From NCBI GenBank assembly GCA_023389095.1, contig JAEWFB010000664.1:1-5186 (forward strand): DNA of 5,186 bases. Reading direction: 5' to 3'. Both the position numbers and the translations under genes were made by a program. Source of the stretch: Actinomycetes bacterium (GTDB lineage Bacteria; Actinomycetota; Actinomycetes; Actinomycetales; Dermatophilaceae). The notes under the pieces were generated by a model that searched no databases, was not told where the DNA came from, and was given only the letters and a program-made list of their open reading frames with translations. Of the stretch, positions 1-5,186 are shown in pieces (position 1 is the first letter of the stretch; each line of letters begins with the position of its first letter).

Positions 1-1953
1 GGTCAGGGCCTCGACGCCGTCGCGGGCGGTGACCACCTCGTAGCGGTCGGCGAGCGCCTCGGTGAGGTAGGCGCGCATGTCGGCGTTGTCGTCGGCGACG
101 AGCAGCAGGGGCCGCTCGTCCGGCAGCTCGCCCGCGCCGGGCAGCGAGGCTCCTGCGGGCACCGGCTCGAGGCCGGCGTCAGCGGGCAGGGCTGCGACGA
201 TGGCGTCGTCGAGCGGCGCGTCGGCCCCGGTGTCCCAGCCCTGTGCCTCGACGAGGAAGGACTCGACGGCGCGCGGCGTGATCGACGGGCTCGCCGGCTC
301 GAGTCCCTGGGCAGGCCCGCCCCACGGGAGGTGGACCCCGAACGTGCTGCCCATCCCCTCGACCGAGTCGACCCAGGCGTGGCCGCCCTGCAGCTCGGCC
401 AGCTGGCGCACGAGGAACAGGCCGATGCCGGCGCCCTCGCGCGAGCGGGCACCGTCGGTGCGCGGCAGCTGCCGGAACCGCTCGAAGACCGACGCGAGGT
501 CGGCGGCGGGGATGCCGATGCCGGAGTCGGTGACGAGCACCTCGAAGCCGTCGCCCTCCGCGTGCAGGGTCACCTCGACCCCACCCGCCGGCGTGTACTT
601 CAGGGCGTTGGACAGCAGGTTGAGCACGATCCGCTCGACCATGTCGCGGTCCACGAAGGCGGGACGGTCGAGGTCGGGCACGTCGGTGGTGAAGGTGAGC
701 CCGACGCGGTGCACGGCCGGGCGGAAGCTCGCGGCGAGGCCGCGGACGAGCTCGGCGACGTCGGTCTCGACGACGTGCGGCTCGACGCGTCCGGCGTCGA
801 TGCGGGTGAGGTCGAGCAGCTGGTCGACGAGGACCCGCAGCCGCCCGGTGTTGCGCGCGACGAGCTCGAGGTGGCGCCGCACGGCCGGGTCGAGCCCGGG
901 CTCGTCGAGGGCGTCCTCGACCGGCCCGCCGATGAGTGTCAGCGGGGTGCGCAGCTCGTGGCTGATGTTGGTGAAGAAGGCGCTCTTGGCGGCGTCGAGC
1001 TCGGCGAGGGCCTCGGTCCGCTGCCGCTCGTCGTCGAGGCGTCGCACCCCGGCGAGGGCGGCGGCGACGTGCGACGCGCACAGCTCGACGTAGGCCTGCA
1101 GCTGGTCGTCCCACGGGCGTCGCAGGTTGGCAGTGACGACGAGCGCCGCGCTCGCCTCGTCACGGCCGGGCTCGACGACGGGCACGACGTGGACGTCCGC
1201 ACGGGTGGTGTCGGGGGCGAGCTCAGGGAGGGTGTCAGGGAGGGTCCCAGGGACGAGGTCGGGGCCGGCGTCGAGCACGAGGTCGACGGACGCGTGGTCG
1301 TTGACGTTCTCTCGCATGATCCCGAGCGCGAGCCGCTCGACGTCCTCGACCGTGCCCGCGCTGCCGAGGGCGGCGCCGAGACGCGACACGATGGAGGCGC
1401 GTCGCTCGGCGAGCACCTTGCTCGTCGTCTCGGTCGAGATGTCGAGGATCCCGGCGACCTCACCGGCCGGGCCGCTGACGACGCTGTAGGACCACGTGAA
1501 GTAGGCCTCCTCGAGGAAGCCGTTGCGGTCGACGACGAGCAGCTGGTCCTCGTCCCACGACGGCTCGCGCGTCGTCGTCACCTCGGTGAGCCGCGGCTCG
1601 ATGACGTCCCACACCTCGGGCCACACGTCGCGCACCGGCAGGCCCAGCGCCGCGGGGTGCTTCTCCTCGCCGAGCAGGACCCGGTAGGCGTCGTTGTAGA
1701 GCATGAGCAGGTCGGGGCCCCAGCACACGAGGATGGGGAACCGCTGCCACAGGGCCGCGTTGACGACGCTGACGAGCTCGGCCGGCCAGCAGGCCACGGG
1801 GCCGAGCCCGGTGCCCGCCCAGTCGACGGTGTCGAAGAGACGCCCGAGGTCGGTCTCGGGCAGGACGAGCCTCGGCATCTGCTCCCACGTATCGGCGGCT
1901 CCGGCAGGGTCGGGTCCACCGTAGGGCGTCGTGGGGTCGAGCGGATGGGACAA
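1..1953 (-). CDS. Hybrid sensor histidine kinase (PAS-GAF-HisKA-HATPase_c-REC), 3' end outside window
   Basis: Autophosphorylating histidine kinase expected to pass phosphate to its own receiver domain; the signal is unknown. The reading frame is open for all 651 codons seen. In order: a PAS-like sensor at about residues 45-178 (motifs WAGTGLGP, LLMLYNDAYR, YFTWSYSVV); a short GAF-like region at about 185-308; a helical linker ending AELDAAKSAFFTNIS; HisKA with phospho-acceptor His332 in HELRTP; HATPase_c with N box LLSNALKY (Asn449), G1 DSGIGIP (476-482), F box FERF (490-493) and G2 GAGIGLFLV (507-515); a Pro/Ala/Asp-rich linker at about 535-611; and a receiver start LLLVADDNADMRAYL with acidic pair Asp621/Asp622. 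The receiver phospho-acceptor Asp lies beyond the window, as may further output domains. I see no signal peptide or membrane span, so it is probably cytosolic. TTG is chosen as start because GGAGG lies 7 nt upstream; the next in-frame ATG (1878) is 25 codons in and still ahead of the PAS region. Domain calls are firm for HisKA, HATPase and REC, and less so for GAF. Confidence 0.93.
   Translation of the reverse strand, partial: MSHPLDPTTPYGGPDPAGAADTWEQMPRLVLPETDLGRLFDTVDWAGTGLGPVACWPAELVSVVNAALWQRFPILVCWGPDLLMLYNDAYRVLLGEEKHPAALGLPVRDVWPEVWDVIEPRLTEVTTTREPSWDEDQLLVVDRNGFLEEAYFTWSYSVVSGPAGEVAGILDISTETTSKVLAERRASIVSRLGAALGSAGTVEDVERLALGIMRENVNDHASVDLVLDAGPDLVPGTLPDTLPELAPDTTRADVHVVPVVEPGRDEASAALVVTANLRRPWDDQLQAYVELCASHVAAALAGVRRLDDERQRTEALAELDAAKSAFFTNISHELRTPLTLIGGPVEDALDEPGLDPAVRRHLELVARNTGRLRVLVDQLLDLTRIDAGRVEPHVVETDVAELVRGLAASFRPAVHRVGLTFTTDVPDLDRPAFVDRDMVERIVLNLLSNALKYTPAGGVEVTLHAEGDGFEVLVTDSGIGIPAADLASVFERFRQLPRTDGARSREGAGIGLFLVRQLAELQGGHAWVDSVEGMGSTFGVHLPWGGPAQGLEPASPSITPRAVESFLVEAQGWDTGADAPLDDAIVAALPADAGLEPVPAGASLPGAGELPDERPLLLVADDNADMRAYLTEALADRYEVVTARDGVEALT
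1223..1246. repeat. 12-bp tandem repeat inside the GAF-like region of the kinase gene
   Basis: TCAGGGAGGGTG (1223-1234) is followed by TCAGGGAGGGTC (1235-1246), differing only in the last base, and then by a decayed partial third unit, CCAGGGA (1247-1253). The unit is four codons long, so frame is kept; it gives the repeated TLPD/TLPE in GTLPDTLPELAP at about residues 236-247. Confidence 0.7.
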
Positions 1954-1960
1954 GGAGAAT

Positions 1961-1965
1961 CCTCC
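1961..1965 (-). promoter_or_regulatory. Shine-Dalgarno GGAGG deciding the TTG start of the hybrid kinase
   Basis: GGAGG lies 7 nt upstream of the TTG codon at 1953-1951, which is ideal spacing, and it supports a TTG start that ATG/GTG-only gene finding would miss. The site sits in a short imperfect palindrome, GGAG-GATT-CTCC, which could weakly mask it. Confidence 0.75.
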
Positions 1966-1979
1966 ACCTGGGCATGGCG

Positions 1980-2000
1980 CAGCCAGTGCCCGCGTGGCTG
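1980..2000 (-). other. Small stem-loop in the kinase leader
   Basis: Perfect 6-bp arms CAGCCA and TGGCTG are separated by 9 nt. It lies 26 nt upstream of the kinase start, in the presumed untranslated leader. No T-tract follows, so it is not a terminator. Such short stems arise by chance in GC-rich DNA. Confidence 0.25.
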
Positions 2001-2011
2001 GAGGCCCGGCA

Positions 2012-2040
2012 ATCCTTGCACCTCGCCCGGGGCTTGCCAA
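2012..2040 (-). promoter_or_regulatory. Possible sigma-70-type promoter for the hybrid kinase
   Basis: TTGGCA (2040-2035, 5 of 6 to TTGACA) is followed after exactly 17 bp by AAGGAT (2017-2012), which keeps the conserved A at position 2 and T at position 6 of the -10 element but lacks the first T. It lies in the least GC-rich part of the gap and would give a leader of about 50 nt. This is a by-eye match only. Confidence 0.3.
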
Positions 2041-2090
2041 ACGGGTGCGACGCCGCGAGCCGGAGCCCCGGAGCCCGGGCGCGCGCGCCA

Positions 2091-2108
2091 GGGCGTCAGG
2101 GGCGTCAG
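2091..2108. repeat. Perfect 9-bp tandem duplication over the hspR stop codon
   Basis: The unit GGGCGTCAG (plus strand) occurs twice back to back. Read on the minus strand, each copy carries a TGA, and because 9 is a multiple of 3 both are in the hspR frame: the stop at 2107-2105 is backed up by a second in-frame stop at 2098-2096. Confidence 0.7.
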
Positions 2109-2557
2109 CGCTCGGGACGCCAGACGACGAGCGCCTGCGAGGCGGCGGTGCGCGGCGGACGCTGTCCCGGGCGCATCGGGACCGCCTCGCCGCGCGGGCC
2201 GACGGCGAAGAACCGGGTGCTCGCGTGGAGGGCGGCCTGGGTGCGGTCGAGCTCGGCGGCGAGCTCCTCGACGCGGGACTGCAGCGCCGTCACGTGGTTC
2301 TCGAGGTCGAGGATGCGCTGGATGCCGACGAGCGACACGCCTTCGTGCGAGAGCCGCTGCACCTCGCGGAGCAGCTCGACGTCGCGGGTGCTGTAGCGCC
2401 GGCCCCCGCCGCGGGTGCGCGACGGTGTGACGAGGCCGAGGCGGTCGTACTGCCGCAGCGTCTGGGCGTGCATCCCGGCCAGCTCGGCCGCGACGGAGAT
2501 GACGAAGACGGGCGCGTCGTCGTCGTGCCCGCCGGGGCGTGCGCTCCTGCGTGCCAT
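2105..2557 (-). CDS. hspR: HspR, MerR-family heat-shock repressor
   Basis: Transcriptional repressor of the dnaK operon. In studied actinobacteria HspR binds inverted HAIR operators upstream of dnaK with DnaK as co-repressor, so titration of DnaK by unfolded protein relieves repression. The 150-residue product has the MerR-type DNA-binding domain near the N-terminus: PVFVISVAAELAGMHAQTLR begins at about residue 16, followed by the QYDRLGLVTPSRT hallmark, a GGGRRYS wing at about 51-56, and DVELLREVQRLSHEGVSLVG. A heptad-like helix (LENHVTALQSRVEELAAEL) at about 85-103 probably dimerises. Length matches Streptomyces HspR (about 150). It is the last gene of the operon, 45 bp after dnaJ. The ATG at 2557 is preferred over a GTG two codons upstream (2563) because AAGGGAG is 8 nt from the ATG but only 2 nt from the GTG. 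Confidence 0.95.
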   Translation of the reverse strand: MARRSARPGGHDDDAPVFVISVAAELAGMHAQTLRQYDRLGLVTPSRTRGGGRRYSTRDVELLREVQRLSHEGVSLVGIQRILDLENHVTALQSRVEELAAELDRTQAALHASTRFFAVGPRGEAVPMRPGQRPPRTAASQALVVWRPER

Positions 2558-2565
2558 CGTCACCG

Positions 2566-2572
2566 CTCCCTT
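2566..2572 (-). promoter_or_regulatory. Ribosome binding site of hspR (decides ATG over GTG)
   Basis: AAGGGAG ends 8 nt before the ATG at 2557-2555. The upstream in-frame GTG at 2563-2561 would leave only a 2-nt spacer, too short for normal initiation. The two starts differ by just two residues. Confidence 0.6.
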
Positions 2573-2591
2573 CTCGTCACGGTCCGGCGGG

Positions 2592-2612
2592 CCGGGCCTG
2601 TGTCAGGCCCGG
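2592..2612 (-). other. Intercistronic hairpin across the dnaJ stop codon
   Basis: Perfect 8-bp GC-rich arms CCGGGCCT and AGGCCCGG flank a 5-nt loop (GACAC on the minus strand). The dnaJ TGA (2605-2603) spans the arm-loop boundary. The next transcribed bases are C/G-rich without a T-tract, so it is not a classical intrinsic terminator. Plausible roles are partial attenuation, protection of the upstream mRNA, or tuning of hspR output relative to the chaperones. Confidence 0.5.
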
Positions 2613-3640
2613 GCCCGGCGGAACAGGTCGGCCCGGGGGTCGTGGCTGTCCTCGGCCGCGGCCATCGTCTCGATCGCCGCGCGGGCCTCGTCGGTCAGCC
2701 GCTGCGGCACGACGACCTGGACCTTGGCCAGCAGGTCGCCGGCGTCCTCGCCCCGGTGCACGCCGCGGCCCCTGACGCGCAGCACGCGCCCGCTGGGGGT
2801 GCCGGCGGCGATCTTCACCTTGACCTGCCCACCGTCGAGGGTCGGCACGGGGACGGTCGCCCCCAGCGCGGCCTCGGCGAAGGTGACGGGGAGGTCGACG
2901 GTGAGGTTGTCGCCGTCGCGGCCGAAGACCGGGTGCTTCTCCACCGTCACCGTGAGGATGAGGTCGCCGGCGGGACCACCGGCCTCGCCCGGACGCCCCT
3001 TGCCGCGCAGGCGGATCTTCTGGCCGTCCTTGACGCCGGCGGGGATCCGCGCGGTGATCCGGCCGAGGTCGGGCGAGCTGAGCGTGACCGTCGAGCCCTC
3101 GACGGCCTCGCGGAAGCCGATGCTCGTGGAGGCCTGCACGTCGGCGCCGGGCCGCGGGCCGGCCGTCGAGCCGTAGCCGCCGTACTGCTGGCCGAAGCCA
3201 CCGGCGCCACCGGGCGCGGCGCCGCCGAACATCTGCCCGAGGATGTCCTCGAGGTTCGGCTGGCCGGCGCCGCCGCCGGGCCCGCCCCCGCCGAAGCGGA
3301 CGCGGGTGCCGCCGGGACCGCCGGCGCCACCGAACGCCGAGAAGATGTCCTCGAAGCCGGCACCCCCGCCGCCGGGGCCGCCCGCGGTGAAGCGGGCGCC
3401 CCCGTGCGACATGGCGCGGATCGCGTCGTACTCGCGGCGCTGCTCGGGGTCGGACAGGACCGCGTAGGCCTCGCCGATCTCCTTGAAGCGCTCCTCGGCC
3501 CTGGTGTCCCCGACGTTGTGGTCGGGGTGCAGGTCGCGGGCGAGCTTGCGGTAGGCCTTCTTGATCGCAGCAGCGTCGGCGTCCTGGGACACGCCGAGGG
3601 TCGCGTAGAAGTCCTTCTCGAACCAGTCCTGGCTAGCCAT
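2603..3640 (-). CDS. dnaJ: DnaJ-family J-domain co-chaperone lacking the zinc finger (class B type)
   Basis: Hsp40 partner of DnaK: it binds unfolded clients and stimulates DnaK ATP hydrolysis in the cytoplasm. The 345 residues show a J domain at about 7-72 (WFEKDFYATLGV, catalytic HPD at 38-40, FKEIGEAYAVLSDP), a long Gly/Phe-rich region at about 79-165 with two DIF-like motifs (FEDIF 96-100, LEDIL 130-134), and two C-terminal beta domains at about 166-315 (ITARIPAGVKDGQKIRLRGKG, DLILTVTVEKHPVFGRDGDN, VLRVRGRG). There is no cysteine in the protein, so the four CxxCxGxG repeats of class A DnaJ are absent; they would fall at about 189-193, between TLSSP and RITARIP. It is therefore CbpA-like in architecture while occupying the dnaJ operon slot and keeping the actinobacterial N-terminus. 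AGGAGAGG (3658-3651) precedes the ATG. An additional zinc-finger DnaJ may exist elsewhere in the genome. Confidence 0.95.
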   Translation of the reverse strand: MASQDWFEKDFYATLGVSQDADAAAIKKAYRKLARDLHPDHNVGDTRAEERFKEIGEAYAVLSDPEQRREYDAIRAMSHGGARFTAGGPGGGGAGFEDIFSAFGGAGGPGGTRVRFGGGGPGGGAGQPNLEDILGQMFGGAAPGGAGGFGQQYGGYGSTAGPRPGADVQASTSIGFREAVEGSTVTLSSPDLGRITARIPAGVKDGQKIRLRGKGRPGEAGGPAGDLILTVTVEKHPVFGRDGDNLTVDLPVTFAEAALGATVPVPTLDGGQVKVKIAAGTPSGRVLRVRGRGVHRGEDAGDLLAKVQVVVPQRLTDEARAAIETMAAAEDSHDPRADLFRRARA

Positions 3641-3650
3641 GGCGCACCTG

Positions 3651-3658
3651 CCTCTCCT
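3651..3658 (-). promoter_or_regulatory. Ribosome binding site of dnaJ
   Basis: AGGAGAGG lies 10 nt upstream of the ATG at 3640-3638. The purine-rich stretch supports this start, and the J domain begins only a few residues later, as in other actinobacterial DnaJ proteins. Confidence 0.55.
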
Positions 3659-3708
3659 GCTGCGGCCGCACCGGATCCGCTGCGGTCCTCACATCATCAT
3701 GGATGCCG

Positions 3709-3729
3709 GTCGACGCGGGGGGCGTCGAC
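3709..3729 (-). other. Intercistronic hairpin between grpE and dnaJ
   Basis: Perfect 8-bp inverted repeat with arms GTCGACGC and GCGTCGAC around a 5-nt run of C on the minus strand (G on the plus strand). It starts 12 nt after the grpE stop codon, inside the 101-bp gap before dnaJ. No T-tract follows, so a classical terminator is unlikely. It could slow or partly stop transcription, or protect the dnaK-grpE part of the message from 3' decay. It is also a possible protein-binding palindrome, but it does not resemble the HAIR operator. Confidence 0.5.
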
Positions 3730-3741
3730 GCGGCGTGGCGC

Positions 3742-4403
3742 TCACGCGGGGTCGGCAACCGACACCCGGGCGGCGCGGACGAGCCGGTCACCGATGCGGT
3801 AGCCCGGCTGGAGCACCTGGACGACGGTCGTGCCCGTCGCTCCCTCCGGCAGCTCGGCCTCGACGTGCATGAGGGCCTCGTGCACGTTGGGGTCGAACTC
3901 CTGGCCGGCCTCGCCGAGGCGCTCGACGCCGTAGCGTCCGAGCGTCGCCTCGAGCTTGTCCGCGATGGCCGCGAACGGGCCGCCGGCGAGGTCGCCGGCC
4001 TGGCGGGCCATGTGGATGTCGTCGAGCACCGGAAGCAGCGCCTCGACGACGCTGCCCACCGCGGTGTGGCGGATGACCTCGCGGTCGCGGTCGACGCGCT
4101 TCTTGTAGTTGACGTACTCGGCCTGCAGCCGCTGGAGGTCGGCGAGGTAGGACGCGGCCAGCGCGTCCTCCTGCGCGAGGGCCTCGCGCTCGGCGGCCCG
4201 GTCGGTGCCGTGGTCGTACTCGTCGTCGCCCCCGGGCTCGGACGAGGCGCCGGGACCGCCCTCGTAGTACGAGTGGTGGCCGTGGGCGCCCGCACCCGGG
4301 GTGCCGGCGGACTGGCCGCCGGCACCCTGCGCGTTGGTCACCTCGGGCCCACCGGCGCCGGGCTGGGTGCCCTCGGCCTCGGGGTTCGGGGTGGTGGACT
4401 CGG

Positions 4404-4407
<4 letters not shown>
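3742..4407 (-). CDS. grpE: GrpE, nucleotide exchange factor for DnaK
   Basis: Dimeric cytoplasmic co-chaperone that releases ADP from DnaK so that ATP can rebind and the client is freed. The 221-residue product has a disordered Gly/Ala/acidic N-terminal extension (about 1-67), a long charged helix for dimer coiled-coil formation (about 68-120, including YLADLQRLQAEYVNYKKR), a helical segment around LLPVLDDIHMAR, and the C-terminal beta-rich head that contacts DnaK, with the signature EFDPNVHEALMHVE (170-183) and VVQVLQPGYRIGDRLVRAARV (195-215). Start is GTG, overlapping the dnaK TGA by 4 nt (GTGA), with AAGGA 6 nt upstream inside dnaK. This favours translational coupling, keeping GrpE production tied to DnaK. 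The gap to dnaJ is 101 bp. Nothing is truncated or unusual for an actinobacterial GrpE. Confidence 0.97.

Positions 4408-5186
<779 letters not shown>

Larger units (their letters stand above)
1954..2104. other. Intergenic region between hspR and the hybrid kinase
   Basis: This 151-bp stretch has no credible gene. On the minus strand it holds, in order: the tail of a 9-bp tandem repeat, a GC-only palindrome (2078-2089), a GC-rich run of GGGCTCC-like direct repeats, a less GC-rich patch with a possible promoter (2012-2040), a 6-bp-stem hairpin in the presumed leader (1980-2000), and the kinase ribosome binding site. I found no stem followed by a T-run, so read-through from hspR into the kinase gene is possible. 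No copy of the HspR operator CTTGAGT-N7-ACTCAAG is visible. Confidence 0.6.

Noticed and set aside
179..1114. Minus-strand 311-codon frame overlapping the HisKA/HATPase region
   Set aside because: Out of frame with HELRTP, N, G1 and G2 boxes; Arg/Ala-rich shadow of the real gene.
1460..1975. Minus-strand ATG frame overlapping the kinase start
   Set aside because: It is in another frame from the kinase, Arg/Pro-rich, and without motifs; the real frame begins at the TTG at 1953.
2013..2041. Two CTTGC words in the hspR-kinase gap as a possible HAIR operator
   Set aside because: They are direct, not inverted, and lack the AGT/ACT part of CTTGAGT-N7-ACTCAAG; spacing is also wrong.
2078..2089. 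GC-only 12-bp palindrome GGCGCGCGCGCC after hspR as a terminator
   Set aside because: After allowing a loop only about 4 bp of stem remain, and no T-tract follows; alternating GC runs are common at this base composition.
331..2430. Very long plus-strand open frame (699 codons) opposite the kinase and hspR
   Set aside because: It is antisense to a minus-strand frame with full kinase motifs in order; its product is Val/Gly/Arg/Asp-rich without recognisable domains. High GC makes such antisense frames stay open by chance.
3661..3685. Palindromes TGCGGCCGCA and CGGATCCG before dnaJ as operators
   Set aside because: Short restriction-site-like palindromes expected by chance in GC-rich DNA; they match no operator I know.
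1931..3802. Plus-strand open frame of 623 codons opposite hspR and dnaJ
   Set aside because: Antisense to two clearly conserved genes, with a composition driven by complementary GC-rich codons and no domain I recognise.

Overview
This window comes from a very GC-rich bacterial chromosome with strong G/C bias at third codon positions. The gene order dnaK-grpE-dnaJ-hspR, with a MerR-type HspR repressor closing the cluster, is the heat-shock operon arrangement known from Actinobacteria (Streptomyces, Mycobacterium and Micrococcales). The DnaK and HspR sequences fit that phylum. A DnaJ without a zinc finger in this position leads me to favour a Micrococcales-like lineage, but that is an inference. 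Every gene I can support lies on the minus strand, so transcription runs from high to low coordinates. There are no RNA genes, mobile elements or CRISPR arrays.

Right to left: the window opens inside dnaK (substrate-binding half, 260 residues, 5186-4404). It overlaps grpE (4407-3742) by a GTGA junction. A 101-bp gap holds a perfect 8-bp-stem hairpin and the dnaJ ribosome binding site. Next is dnaJ (3640-2603), a J protein with J domain, G/F region and C-terminal domains but no cysteines. A second 8-bp-stem hairpin spans the dnaJ stop codon, and hspR (2557-2105) follows. DnaK, GrpE and DnaJ form the Hsp70 folding cycle: DnaJ delivers clients and triggers ATP hydrolysis, and GrpE exchanges nucleotide. 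HspR would repress the operon, using DnaK as co-repressor. Its HAIR operator is not visible here and should lie upstream of dnaK, outside the window.

After a 151-bp gap with a possible promoter and no convincing terminator comes a gene that is easily missed because it starts at TTG (1953) and runs off the left edge. It encodes a soluble-looking hybrid sensor histidine kinase: PAS-like domain, GAF-like domain, HisKA with HELRTP, HATPase_c, a linker, and the start of a receiver domain. I translated it codon by codon and found no frameshift or stop in 651 codons. Its closeness to hspR is the least expected part of the layout, but a functional link to heat shock is unproven.
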